Positions 33,424-43,253 of a stretch of DNA of 64,000 nt are shown here, piece by piece; the stretch's first letter is position 1; every line of letters begins with the position of its first letter. Source of the stretch: JAANXG01 sp963731035 (GTDB taxonomy: Bacteria; Pseudomonadota; Gammaproteobacteria; Arenicellales; JAANXG01). Both the position numbers and the translations under genes were made by a program. The stretch lies in contig CAVSUY010000027.1 in the NCBI GenBank assembly GCA_963731035.1, positions 62,001 to 126,000 on the forward strand. The letters run 5' to 3'. Under the pieces are notes generated by a model. That model ran no database searches. It was not told the DNA's origin and saw only the letters and a list, made by a program, of their open reading frames with translations.

Positions 33424-34794
33424 ATGCGTGAATTTCCCGTAGCCACTCCCTCCGAGCGGCCTCGACGCGAGGTCTTCTCCGTCTCGGCCCTGAACCGGCG
33501 CGTCAAGGAGCTGCTCGAGAGCGGTCTCCCACAGGTATGGGTGGAAGGCGAGATCTCGAATCTGTCGCGCCCCGGCTCCGGTCACGTCTATTTTTCGCTC
33601 AAGGACGGCCAAAGCCAGATACGCTGCGCGTTGTTTCGCGGCCGCGGGCAGTATGTCACCGCTCAGATCGCGGACGGTGCGCAGGTTCTGGTCCGGGCCA
33701 GACTGACCATGTACGAAGTGCGCGGTGACGTGCAACTGGTCGTGCAACATATGGAAGACGCCGGGGAAGGTGCGTTGCGCCGGGCCTTCGAGGCCCTAAA
33801 GCGCAAGCTTCAGGAGGAAGGCTTGTTCGACGAGCGGCGCAAGCAGCCGCTGCCGACGCTGCCGATGCGTGTCGGCATCGTCACCTCCCCCACCGGCGCC
33901 GCCATCCGCGACATCATCGCTACCTTCAAGCGCCGGTTCCCGGCGATCCCGCTGCTGGTGTATCCGGTGGCCGTGCAGGGGGCCCGTGCCGTGGAGGAGA
34001 TCTGTTCGGCCCTGCGCACCGCCGAGCGGCGCCGCGACTGCGACGTCCTGATACTGGCCCGGGGCGGCGGCTCCCTGGAGGACCTGCAGGCCTTCAACGA
34101 TGAGCGCGTTGCCCGCGCCGTATCGGACTGCGTCCTGCCGCTGGTCTGCGGTGTAGGACACGAGAGCGATGTGACCATCTGCGACTTCGTGGCCGATCGC
34201 CGCGCTCCCACCCCTACCGCCGCCGCCGAGATGATTAGTCCCGACGCCGATCAGTGGCTGCAGGGCGTGCTGCACACCCGCCGCCGGCTGACCGCGGCGA
34301 TAGACAGTCACCTCGAACAGGCCTCGCAAAGAGTCGACTGGCTCGGCCGCCTTGTGGTGCACCCCCGACAACAACTCCAGGCGCGTGCAGGCCGTCTGCG
34401 ATCGGCGTTCGGCGCGTTGACTAGCGAGATGCGTTCAAAGCTCCAGGGCCGCCGCCTCACGTTCATGCCGTTGCCCGCCCGCATGCTGCAATGCAGTCCG
34501 GCCATCCGCATGGCGTCCCTCCTCCACCGTGTGGAGCTGCAGCGGGGACGCCTCCAGCAGCACATGCGGGAGGAACATGGCGTACTGCGCCAGCGGCTGG
34601 AACGTGCGGTATCGCGGCTCGACAGTGTCAACCCGCTGGCGGTCCTGGCGCGCGGCTATGCCATGGTGACGGATCCCGAGTCGCACGCTATCGTGAAAAG
34701 CGTCGCTCGGGTGCGGCTCGATGACGTGGTGGACGTTCGAGTTTCGGACGGCAGCCTACGATGCGCGGTCAGAAACAAGCATGCCGATGAGTAA
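33424..34794 (+). CDS. xseA: Exodeoxyribonuclease VII large subunit
   Basis: 456 residues from the ATG giving MREFPVATPSERPRREVFSV; the frame is open upstream into guaB on the other strand, without conservation. The N-terminal OB fold begins VFSVSALNRRVKELLESGLP and QVWVEGEISNLSRPGSGHVY. The catalytic domain has GIVTSPTGAAIRDIIATFKR, LARGGGSLEDLQAFNDE and GVGHESDVTICDFVADRRAP. A coiled-coil region and LDSVNPLAVLARGYAMVTD follow. ExoVII degrades single-stranded DNA in both directions with many XseB subunits. It is divergent from guaB and overlaps the next gene. Confidence 0.96.
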   Translation: MREFPVATPSERPRREVFSVSALNRRVKELLESGLPQVWVEGEISNLSRPGSGHVYFSLKDGQSQIRCALFRGRGQYVTAQIADGAQVLVRARLTMYEVRGDVQLVVQHMEDAGEGALRRAFEALKRKLQEEGLFDERRKQPLPTLPMRVGIVTSPTGAAIRDIIATFKRRFPAIPLLVYPVAVQGARAVEEICSALRTAERRRDCDVLILARGGGSLEDLQAFNDERVARAVSDCVLPLVCGVGHESDVTICDFVADRRAPTPTAAAEMISPDADQWLQGVLHTRRRLTAAIDSHLEQASQRVDWLGRLVVHPRQQLQARAGRLRSAFGALTSEMRSKLQGRRLTFMPLPARMLQCSPAIRMASLLHRVELQRGRLQQHMREEHGVLRQRLERAVSRLDSVNPLAVLARGYAMVTDPESHAIVKSVARVRLDDVVDVRVSDGSLRCAVRNKHADE

Positions 34795-35644
34795 CCCGAC
34801 CCGGCGACCCGCCGCCGCCCTCCGCTATCTGGCGGCCATTCCAGCCCTGTTGTGGTGGCTCTCCTGCGCGGCGCAGGTCACACTCAACGCAGTTCCCGGC
34901 GGCCTGGTGGAGGTACCCCTGGCATCTTTGAACCGACCCCGACCCCAGGCGTTCTTCGGACGGGAGCGCGTACTGGTGATGCGGTTCGGACGCCAATGGG
35001 TCGGCCTGGTGGGCCTTCCCCTGACCCTGGTTCCCGGAAGCTATCTCATCCGGGCCCGGCTCGAGGATGGTCAGGACGCGGTAAGTCGCCAATTCACCGT
35101 CTATCCGAGGCAGGAAGAAGAGCCCCCGGTCGTTCACGTCCGGCAGCCTCCGCTGGACGCGCCGCCTGCCGCGTTGACGTGGCGCGAACCCCTCGACGCC
35201 AAACTACCCCTGGAACCGCCGGTGCCGCTGCCGGCCCAGCCGGTATTCGGCCACTACAGGGAAACAGCCGACTCCCGGACCGGCCTGCGCTCGGCCTATG
35301 TGGACTTCGTCACCTTCCAGGTCGCTTCCGATACGGCCGTCAAGGCGCCGGACGACGGCGTGGTGGCCGGGATAGAAATCCGTGACAGCGGCGCATACGT
35401 GCTGATCGACCACGGCATGGGCTTGTTCAGCCGAGTCGGCCCGGTGACCCGGACCGAGCTGCAGGTGTCACAGCCGGTCAAGGCCGGACAGATGATCGGC
35501 AGAATGGTCTTGGACACCGCTGACAAGTCCAAGCCCTTGTATTGGTGGGTGTTTCTCAATGGCGCTGCCGTCAATCCTTTCCTCATGTCCCGCATCGAGA
35601 AGGCGCCGATACGCGACGCCGGGAGCGGAACCAGTCCCGGCTGA
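34787..35644 (+). CDS. LytM/M23-fold secreted protein lacking the zinc ligands (degenerate)
   Basis: 285 residues (ATG at 34787; ATG at 34781 also possible), overlapping the end of xseA. A signal peptide (LAAIPALLWWLSCAAQVTLN) leads to an Ig-like N-terminal region (VPGGLVEVPL; GRQWVGLVGLPLTLVPGSYL), then an M23-like fold: FGHYRETADSRTGLRSAYVD, KAPDDGVVAGIEI, YVLIDHGMGLFSRVG, QPVKAGQMIGRMVLD, YWWVFLNGAAVNP. The fold elements line up with LytM peptidases, but the HxGxD, YxHL and HLHFE motifs read as AYVDF, SRVGP and LYWWV, so the zinc site is gone. A non-catalytic activator or wall-binding role, as in EnvC or NlpD, is an inference. Confidence 0.7.
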   Translation: MSNPTRRPAAALRYLAAIPALLWWLSCAAQVTLNAVPGGLVEVPLASLNRPRPQAFFGRERVLVMRFGRQWVGLVGLPLTLVPGSYLIRARLEDGQDAVSRQFTVYPRQEEEPPVVHVRQPPLDAPPAALTWREPLDAKLPLEPPVPLPAQPVFGHYRETADSRTGLRSAYVDFVTFQVASDTAVKAPDDGVVAGIEIRDSGAYVLIDHGMGLFSRVGPVTRTELQVSQPVKAGQMIGRMVLDTADKSKPLYWWVFLNGAAVNPFLMSRIEKAPIRDAGSGTSPG

Positions 35645-35661
35645 CGGGGAACGAGCCCTTG

Positions 35662-36657
35662 TCAGTGCTCCCGGTTGCGCAGGTTTCTCCGCTCCGTTTC
35701 CATATCCGCCTCCACCATCTCCGCTACCAGGGATTCAAAGTCCACCTGCGCACGCCAGCCCAGGGTTCGCCTGGCCTTCGAGCAATCGCCCAGCAACAAG
35801 TCGACCTCCGCCGGCCGGAAGAATCGGTCGTCCACTACGACGAATTCCTGGTAGTCGAGGCCCACCAGCTCGAACGCCTTGCTGACGAACTCTCGGACGG
35901 AATGTGCATGCTCCGAGGCGATCACATAGTCGTCTGGCTCATCCTGTTGCAGCATCAGCCACATAGCCTGCACGTAGTCCTTGGCATGGCCCCAATCCCG
36001 TCTGGCATCCAAATTTCCCAGGCGCAACTCGTCCGCCAGCCCCAGCTTGATCCTGGCGACGTGGCGTGTGATCTTGCGGGTGACGAACTCGAACCCGCGT
36101 ATCGGCGATTCATGGTTGTACAGAATACCGGACGAGGCGTGTATGCCGTAGGCCTCGCGGTAGTTTCGTGTCAGGTCGAACCCCGCCACCTTGGAAATTC
36201 CGTAGGGAGAACGCGGATGGAAAGGCGTGTTCTCGGTCTGAGGCACCTCACGAACCTTCCCGAACATCTCACTGGAACCCGCAAAGTAGAAACGACAATC
36301 CGGCTGGCATTCCTTCATGGCAGCGAGAACGTAGTGGGTGCCGTTGATGTTGGTATTCAGGGTGGAGAACTCGTCCTCGAACGAGTAACTGACGAAGCTT
36401 TGAGCGGCAAGGTGGTACAGCTCGTCGGGTCGCACTGTCTGCACTGTCTTGAAGATGCTCGGGAAGCTTTCCAGGGAGGCCGCGCGCAGGTTGAGATCGT
36501 TCAATAGATGACGGATCCTCCACATCCGGTGATCGGGGTCCTCCAATGCGACCCGTCGGACCAGGCCGTGTACCTCGTAGCCCTGCTGCAGCAGCAGCTC
36601 CGCCAGGTACGCACCGTCCTGTCCGGTTATGCCCGTTATCAAAGCGCGTTTTGTCAA
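35662..36657 (-). CDS. gmd: GDP-mannose 4,6-dehydratase
   Basis: 331 residues from a TTG start (product MTKRALITGITGQDGAYLAE) preceded by AGAGG at an 8-nt spacing; a GTG at 36681 is the alternative. The SDR cofactor loop GITGQDG, LYHLAAQSFVSYSFEDEFST, the catalytic SSEMFG (Ser/Glu) and PYGISK (Tyr-Lys), and the YNHESPIRG segment followed by ITRHVARIKLG are all Gmd hallmarks. It makes GDP-4-keto-6-deoxymannose, precursor of GDP-fucose, GDP-rhamnose or GDP-perosamine. It is the last gene of the minus-strand glycan block and starts 31 bp after the SDR gene. Confidence 0.92.
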   Translation of the reverse strand: MTKRALITGITGQDGAYLAELLLQQGYEVHGLVRRVALEDPDHRMWRIRHLLNDLNLRAASLESFPSIFKTVQTVRPDELYHLAAQSFVSYSFEDEFSTLNTNINGTHYVLAAMKECQPDCRFYFAGSSEMFGKVREVPQTENTPFHPRSPYGISKVAGFDLTRNYREAYGIHASSGILYNHESPIRGFEFVTRKITRHVARIKLGLADELRLGNLDARRDWGHAKDYVQAMWLMLQQDEPDDYVIASEHAHSVREFVSKAFELVGLDYQEFVVVDDRFFRPAEVDLLLGDCSKARRTLGWRAQVDFESLVAEMVEADMETERRNLRNREH

Positions 36658-36688
36658 GTCGTCCGCCTCTCTATATTGGGCCACATGC

Positions 36689-37678
36689 TCATAAGAGCCC
36701 CTGTTCCCGGTACCACGCAGCCGTCTCGGCCGCCCCCTGCTCGAAATCAACCTGTGCCTCGTAGCCGAGTATCCTCGTCGCCTTCGCACTCGACAAGGTG
36801 AAGCTTTTCCTGAAAAAGTCCAGGCGGCGGCGATGCAGCGGTGGCTGAATCCCCATGGGAGCCAGCAGGTGCTCCATGACAAAGGCGGCGGCCACGAACG
36901 GAAACAACGGCACCCTCCACCGGGGCACCTTCCTGCCGACGGCGGTGCCGATGGTGTCCACCATCTCGCGGGTAGTCAGCGGCCGCTTGCCGCCCAGCAG
37001 GAATACTTCGCCCCTTGCCCCATCGACCTCGCAGGCTCGCAGCATCCCGGCGATCAAGTCATCGACATGAACCAGGTGATGCAGATTCCTGCCGCTTCCA
37101 ATGACGAAGAACATGCCCTTTTGGATGGCGCGGAACAGCTTCAACAACCTCCGGTCCCCCGGACCGTAGGTTTCCGAAACCCGGATCGCCACCACCGGCA
37201 GGCGGTCCCGGTAAGACATGACCAGGCGCTCTCCCTCCAGCTTGGTGACACCGTAGATGTTGTCGGGCTCGGTGCGCGAGGTCTCGTCAATGACTCCCTT
37301 CTGCCAGCCGTACACGCCGATGGTGCTGCCGTGCACGAATCTACGCACGCCACTGTCGACGCACACGTCCAGCAGTCTGCGCGTTCCCTCGACGTTCACG
37401 TCCCTGAAATGGCTGTCCGGAACGTTGGCCTCGTGCTGGGCCGCAGCGAGGTGAAACACGAAATGCGATCCTTCGACGCGCCGGGCAAGGCGCTCCCGAT
37501 CATCCATCGGCACCAGATCCACCTCTACCCCGTCCCGCTCCAGCAGACCCTTATTGTCCTGTTCGGCAGGCGTGTTGGTCTGCCCGAGCGCGACCACCTC
37601 ATGACCCGCGCGACGGCAGTGCAACGCCAGTCGCGAGCCGATAAACCCCGTTCCCCCGGTGATGAGCACTCTGTTCAT
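36689..37678 (-). CDS. NAD-dependent epimerase/dehydratase (extended SDR) for a sugar nucleotide
   Basis: 329 residues. TGGTGFIGSRLALHC is the NAD loop. HLAAAQHEANVPDSHFRDVN, HGSTIGVYGW and NIYGVTKLEGE (Tyr-Lys) are the catalytic features of extended SDRs; LRACEVDGARGEVFLLGG and a hydrophobic PLFPFVAAAFVMEHLLAP follow. The adjacent Gmd suggests it reduces or epimerises the 4-keto-6-deoxymannose product, but similarity to hopanoid-associated and UDP-hexose epimerases leaves this open. Its start overlaps the glpD frame's stop. Confidence 0.85.
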   Translation of the reverse strand: MNRVLITGGTGFIGSRLALHCRRAGHEVVALGQTNTPAEQDNKGLLERDGVEVDLVPMDDRERLARRVEGSHFVFHLAAAQHEANVPDSHFRDVNVEGTRRLLDVCVDSGVRRFVHGSTIGVYGWQKGVIDETSRTEPDNIYGVTKLEGERLVMSYRDRLPVVAIRVSETYGPGDRRLLKLFRAIQKGMFFVIGSGRNLHHLVHVDDLIAGMLRACEVDGARGEVFLLGGKRPLTTREMVDTIGTAVGRKVPRWRVPLFPFVAAAFVMEHLLAPMGIQPPLHRRRLDFFRKSFTLSSAKATRILGYEAQVDFEQGAAETAAWYREQGLL

Positions 37679-39377
37679 GCGGACTTCGCCGGCGCGGCTG
37701 CCGGCAAGGCATTGCGATCGCGGAACGCGCTCTCGACTTCGTCGACTTCCCTGCGGATCCGGTCCCCGTGCCAGCCCAGTTCTCCCCCCATGATGCGCGC
37801 GCTTCGCTCCACCGCCGGCCGGCCCGGATGGCCACCGGTCCCCAGGTCGGTGCGCCGAAACACCACGTCAGCGAGCTTGACCGCCATCTCATCCCGCGCC
37901 GCGTAGCTCACCTCCCGTTCGAGGACGTCCGTCCCTTCGAGACAGCCACCGTCGTGCTCCGAACCGTCAGCCGCCAGCACCCGCTTCGAACGCCGCGCCA
38001 TGATTTCTCGCCAGGGCAGCGCAGGTTCGTGCCGACAGCCCCGGGCTGTGCGATTGCACGCGGGAGACCAGTTCGTCGAACAGTTCGAAGTCGCTGCCAT
38101 AAATGCCGGTCGCGTGAGTGGACGATCCAGGGCCATTGACGCCCAGTTTCCCGGCGACAAGATCAATGGCTCTCTGTGCATCCTTGCGAGCCATCGTGTA
38201 GCGAATGCCAATCAAGGACACCAGATTGTCTATGCCATGGGTCCCGGAATGATCGATGAGCCGGGATCGTTTTCCGTAGCTCAGGTCCTGGGACCCCGAC
38301 TGCTTGTCGCCAAACAGCACCAACCCGGCATTCGATTGCGTGACATCCTCGAGGCTCAGATTCAGCGGCGGATAGGCCCCGTTGATCTCGTCGATAAAAC
38401 CGGCCAGGTCCGCCTCCGGCACCTCGACCGCGTCGGGATCTCCGCGATACACGACGTGCCAAACGCCGATGATGCTGTAGTCGCGCCACGGCACGATGAA
38501 CAGGTGACGCGCCTCCCGGCTGAGCAGCGCGTCCGGATCGCGATTTCGCGCCTGGACCGCCAGGGTATACGGGGATTCGAACTTGCGGGGCACGATGAAA
38601 TACGCGTCCCGGGAAAACGTGCTGGCGGGCGTAAGCGGGTCGCCGAGGCTGTCCGACAGAAGCCGCTCCGCCCAGGGTCCCGCGGCATTGACGAACGCGC
38701 GTCCGCGTATGTCGAATTCGTCCCCGGTGAGGCCGTCCCGAACCCGGACCGCCTCTATGGAACCGTTGTTCCGGCGCAATCCCGTGGCCTCCAGGTAGTT
38801 CGCGGCATCGAGACCGGCGGCTGCGGCCTCGCGCAGGAACGCCATGGCGAGCCGCGGCGGACTGTACATCTGGGCATCATGGAACAGCACTGCCCCCGTG
38901 AGCCCCGAGCCGCCGAAGCCGTCGAAATGCTCCAGCAGCTCCACCCTGGTCAGGCGCCGGGCGGCCGGAATACGGCGCGACGGATCATCGATACCCCGGT
39001 TGCGATCCAGCGTCAGCAGGTCGTAGACCATCATGGCAGCGCTGAGGATTTCCTTGCTGTTCTTGCCGTGTCCGAAGGTTGGAACGACGATCGGCAGGGG
39101 CTCCACCAGGTGGGGCGCAATGCGCAGCAGTATGCTGCGTTCGCGCGCAGACTCCCGCAGCCGAATGAGGTCGCCGTGCTGCAGGTAACGCATGCCGCCG
39201 TGAACCATCTTGTAGCAGTTGGCGGACGCGGCATGTGAGAAGTCGTGCCTTTCGACGAGCGCCGTCTTCAATCCCCTGCATATCGCGTCCCAGGCCGCAC
39301 AGATACCGAATATTCCGCCGCCCACCACGACCACGTCGTAGCAATGTGGACGCCAGTGCGTCCAGGTCACGGTTCAT
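37675..39377 (-). pseudogene. glpD: Glycerol-3-phosphate dehydrogenase (FAD), disrupted by two +1 frameshifts
   Basis: The main open frame (37967-39370) has the FAD loop VVVVGGGIFGICAAWDAICR, GGMRYLQHGD, and YFIVPR-type segments of aerobic GlpD. It stops after RNHGAAFEAG, whereas the C-terminal domain (REVSYAARDEMAVKLADVVF, RRTDLGTGGHPGRPAVERSA) continues in the next frame to 37675; removing one C of the CCC run at 37980-37982 rejoins them. At the other end the family start MNRDLDALAS (ATG at 39377) is in a different frame from CYDVVVVGGG and needs one base removed near 39345. Either the gene is recently inactivated or the assembly has two one-base errors. GlpD oxidises glycerol-3-phosphate to DHAP at the membrane. 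Confidence 0.75.
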
Positions 39378-39551
39378 GGGTTGATACGTGCGGGCCATGC
39401 GAATCCGGGGCGTTACGGTGGGTGTCGAGCGGCCGGTATCATAACTGCAAACAAACCGAAACGCACGCCGCGGCGAAGCAATCCAGACGTCCCCGCACAG
39501 ACGACGCGCAAACGCGGCGACCGGCTCACACTACCCCGCAATGGAAGGGAT

Positions 39552-41069
39552 TTACTTTGGTGGCCGGCCCCGGAAAATGAGCACCCTGTCCCCGTCCTTG
39601 TTCGTGAATATCTTGATGGGGTTCCGATTCAGTTTGTACTCGACGTACTGAGCCCGCTGCGGATCATCGTGCGAGATATCCAGGGCGAGATAGTCGTACA
39701 GACGCCACCTGCCGCTCCAGATCTCCTGCAAGGCCTCATTCCAGGAGTACGAAGCTCCGCTTCGAAAATCCGAGTCCGCGCCCGCGTAGTAGATCACCCG
39801 CCGTTCGTTGCTGTACAGCCTCGCTCCGGAAGGCATGTTCGAACGCAACCAGGAACCGGCCGCTTCCAGATACCGTTTGTTGGTTCCGATGGCGAGCCCA
39901 TTGGCGCCTGCCCACACGATCAGCACCGCCACCACCGGGGCCAACCTGCGGCGGAGCCTTCCGACGCGCGTGTCACCCCATTGGTTCCACAGCCGATGCA
40001 ACCCGAAGGGTACCCATACCAGCAAGGTGAGACCGAGCGCGAAGGGGTACCGATCCGTCAGAAAGAAGTTCATCAGCGTGAATCCGAGCAAATACCCGAG
40101 GTTGATCAGTATCAGAATCCACCAGTACACGGTAAGACGAGAGTTTCCGGACGGTTCTCCGGAAGTCAGCGAGTAACCTGCGACCAGCGCATACGTGGTG
40201 GACAGCGCACGCGCGGTCTTTACGACTACCATCCAGGCCACGGTGGTCATGAACACGAACCACGCTGCGATATCAGACAGGCGTCCGGGAAATTCGCGAT
40301 TCAGCGATTCGAGCCGGCTGTGGATCTCGCCGCCCACGCTTATCCACCCGGCGCGCAGTCGTGCGGCCAGGGCCGTCACCTCGTCGGGCGTTTCCAGGGC
40401 ATGCTGCCACAGCACGGATGACGCGATCATGGCGGTTCCCACACCTACGGCCAGCACTATCGCCGCCAGGCGTTTATTGCCGGTGGTCCTGCATGCCAGG
40501 AGTCCAAGTGGAACCAGCACCAGGAATGCCAGTCCTTCCACGCGGAACAACGCGGCCACAACGATGGTGGCCGCCCACAGCAGCAAGGAGCGGTTCGTTC
40601 CGGACAGCACGTAGTGAAACAGGTAGGCAAGGCTCCAAGTGTAGAATGCCCAAAACCCCACGTCGCGGATTATGAATGAACGGTACTCGTTGAGGCTGGG
40701 ATGCAGAAGTACCACTCCGGCACCCAGAAGCAGCACCCGGCGCTCGCCATCCAGTACGCGGAGCAGCGCCAGAAACCCCCAGATAAGAAGCACGTACAGC
40801 GCAGCATTCACCCCGTATGCTGATGCGGCCGGGGTCAGGCCCGTAAATCGGGCGATGAGACCCGAAATGATCGAATAGAACGGCCACTTGTACAGCTCAA
40901 ATCCTTTCTGCCATTCGCCGGCGGCGAAGTGTGTCGCCGCCCTGACATACTGTGTCCCGTCATTGTTGATGATGGGATCGGCGTGCCAGGCCCACAAAGT
41001 CAACAATACGCTGCCCAGGGCTGCGGCTCCGCACAGCCAGGGATGCGCTGCTATGACGCGGTGGGGCAT
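39552..41069 (-). CDS. Multi-spanning membrane protein, glycosyltransferase GT39/PMT-like
   Basis: 505 residues from the ATG giving MPHRVIAAHPWLCGAAALGS (frame open 21 codons upstream, overlapping the next gene). About ten hydrophobic segments alternate with short loops. The first periplasmic loop, DPIINNDGTQYVRAATHFAA, has the acidic pair near the first helix expected of GT-C lipid-sugar glycosyltransferases. A soluble C-terminal tail (about residues 405-505) is typical of the fold. The likely role is transfer of a sugar from a polyprenyl-phosphate carrier, or DolP-mannosyltransferase-like chemistry; acceptor and sugar are unknown. Confidence 0.7.
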   Translation of the reverse strand: MPHRVIAAHPWLCGAAALGSVLLTLWAWHADPIINNDGTQYVRAATHFAAGEWQKGFELYKWPFYSIISGLIARFTGLTPAASAYGVNAALYVLLIWGFLALLRVLDGERRVLLLGAGVVLLHPSLNEYRSFIIRDVGFWAFYTWSLAYLFHYVLSGTNRSLLLWAATIVVAALFRVEGLAFLVLVPLGLLACRTTGNKRLAAIVLAVGVGTAMIASSVLWQHALETPDEVTALAARLRAGWISVGGEIHSRLESLNREFPGRLSDIAAWFVFMTTVAWMVVVKTARALSTTYALVAGYSLTSGEPSGNSRLTVYWWILILINLGYLLGFTLMNFFLTDRYPFALGLTLLVWVPFGLHRLWNQWGDTRVGRLRRRLAPVVAVLIVWAGANGLAIGTNKRYLEAAGSWLRSNMPSGARLYSNERRVIYYAGADSDFRSGASYSWNEALQEIWSGRWRLYDYLALDISHDDPQRAQYVEYKLNRNPIKIFTNKDGDRVLIFRGRPPK

Positions 41070-41085
41070 CGGCGATGTCTGCTGA

Positions 41086-42739
41086 TCAAAGGAACAAACC
41101 GAGCCTGACCACGGCAAATGCGGCGTACGCAAGGTAGACGACCTGAATCACCGGCGCGGCTTTCAATATGAAGCTCACCAGCACCATATCCGCCAGCACC
41201 AGGACCCCCATGGGCTGGTGATAGACAATGTCCGGAGGATGTCGCCCGAAGTGTGCAAGCACGATGATCAGAGTCGTCACGACCGCGATCAGCCCCAGGG
41301 ATCTGCCGACCTCGTCTCCCGGGGCCGTGGACGCGTTGTTCGGCCTTTGCCTCATGCGGCCGTAGACCCACGCCAAGCCGGCAAACAGGGCCGCCGGGTA
41401 GAGTACGAATGCAACGTAGTTGAACTCGTCCCTGTCCCATCGGTGCATGAACGCCTCCATGCCCTCCGTGCCCAACTCGCTGGAAAGACCGGCCAACTCT
41501 TCCAGGCGGAAGGACTCCCACAGCCTCGTCAGTCGCCGCGAATACTGCTCCTCTAGGGTGGTCTTCTTCAGGAACAGGCGAACGGACGCCCCGAGCCCCT
41601 TGGGAGACGAGTATCCACCCAGAAAATGCGTTTTGATCTCTGTGTAGTTGTCGTGAAAATCGAGGCGTTTGATAATCGTCCAGGGAGCGAGCGTCGCCGC
41701 GAACGCCAATACCAGCACCAGGGGGCCGAGATATGATCGGACCGAGGTCAGGCCGTTCTCGCGAAATCCACGCCACGCCGCCCACAAATAGAAGAACGGT
41801 ATGCCCAATGCCGCACCGGCGTGCATGTTGGCGGCCAGGCCGAAATGCAGACCCGATGCCGCCCAGCGGCCCGTCGATGCGCGCCTGTCCAGCAGAAGAT
41901 ACAAGCCGCTCAGGAAGAGGGCCCCGGCCGTCATCTTGAACCAGGTAATCAGGCAGTTGCCGATCATGAATCCATTGGCGCCCACCAGGACAATCAACAG
42001 AACAGTGCTGGAGGTGCCCAGGAAGCGCCTGCCAATGGCGGCGACCGGGAAGATAACCATCAGATTCATGGCGATACCGAGCATCGTGTAGACGAAGTAA
42101 CTGCCTTCCAGAGTGCCCGAGAGCGGACCCAGGACCGCTCGCAACGCACCGTACACCACGCCTGGCAGAATCTGGCGGTCCTCGACGCCGTATATGAGCT
42201 GACCGTCCCCGTAGTATTTCTCGAACGGCTCGTTGTTCGCGATGGCCAGACCGTTGACGTACTGCAGCATGCCGTCATGGGCAGAGAACGCACCGAAAGT
42301 CTTGGGGCCTGCGATATGCCGATAGTAGAGGTTGTCCAACGGAAGGTTGGCGTCATGAGCGACGACCAGGCACAGCACCATTAGCAACAGAACATAAGCC
42401 GTGAGCTCCCTGTACGAGCTGCGCAGGAGACCGGCAAGTCCTCCCCAGGTCCGCCTCCTGGAAATCTCCAGCAACAATATCCCCAGCAGGACGGCACTGA
42501 ACAGCAGCGTGTAGCCGTGCGCACGGGGAGGAGCGAGACCCAACCCCAGCATAGCAAGCAGAAAGAGGCAGACGGCGACATAGAACAGACAACGAGTATG
42601 GAAACAACGAGACCTGCAGACCGGGCGCGGAAAGCCTGGAGCGGTGAAACAGCCCGTACAGCAGGAGACCCGGAGCGAGCAACAGGATCCCAATGCCAAG
42701 AGTAATGAGATACGGCCACACCGCATCATCCCAGGACAC
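41086..42739 (-). CDS. Multi-spanning membrane protein, glycosyltransferase-like (probable frameshift near the N-terminus)
   Basis: The long frame (41086-42729) has many hydrophobic helices from about residue 48 on (CLFYVAVCLFLLAMLGLGL; GYTLLFSAVLLGILLLEI; AYVLLLMVLCLVVAHDANLP). Its first 45 residues are Cys/Arg-rich and not membrane-like. In the next frame, from a GTG at 42739, a convincing membrane helix is encoded (WPYLITLGIGILLLAPGLLL). Joining the two requires one base removed between about 42580 and 42630, giving about 550 residues. No catalytic motif is clear. The gene follows the upstream reading frame with a 14-bp overlap. Confidence 0.6.
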
Positions 42740-43253
42740 CCAGCGGATGGACGGTAATCGAATCGAGAACCGCGTCCCCGCGCACGTTGCGGCTTCGGAA
42801 CGTCAGTCGAATCCGGCCATAGTCACCATCGGGTATCCGCGCGTAGTACACGGTCGAAGCCCCGCCGTTTCCGGGCATATCGGTGTTGACCACGCCACGC
42901 TCCAGAAACCGCTCTCCCCGCTTCGCAAAATCGACCAGAAAATAGCGGAAATTCCTCAGGTGCCGGAAACGGAATTCCAGCTTCTCGCCCCGGGCCACGT
43001 GGTCGAAGGGGATAACGAATCCGGCATCCATGCTCCTTCCGGCTTTAATGAGCGCCCCACCGTCCGGCAGAGGCTTGTAGTCGGCGACGCCGTAAAAACC
43101 GGATGCCTTGTCCAGGGGCAGCCCGTTAGACGAAGGCACGGTCGCGCCGGCCAGGGCCGGGGACGGGACTCCCACGATGAGGATCACCGCGCTTGCCAGC
43201 GTGCCCACGAGGGCGACCACGAGACCGCGCCCGAAGCCCACTGCCCTAGTCAT
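42726..43253 (-). CDS. Secreted hypothetical protein
   Basis: 175 residues from the ATG giving MTRAVGFGRGLVVALVGTLA (8-bp overlap with the preceding stop). A signal peptide or N-terminal anchor ends near residue 35 (SPALAGA). The rest is beta-rich (GEKLEFRFRHLRNFRYFLVD; YYARIPDGDYGRIRLTFRSR), resembling a carbohydrate-binding or jelly-roll fold, but I recognise no family. Its place between the propeller gene and the membrane glycosyltransferases suggests a periplasmic accessory role in glycan assembly, which is inference. Confidence 0.7.
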   Translation of the reverse strand: MTRAVGFGRGLVVALVGTLASAVILIVGVPSPALAGATVPSSNGLPLDKASGFYGVADYKPLPDGGALIKAGRSMDAGFVIPFDHVARGEKLEFRFRHLRNFRYFLVDFAKRGERFLERGVVNTDMPGNGGASTVYYARIPDGDYGRIRLTFRSRNVRGDAVLDSITVHPLGVLG

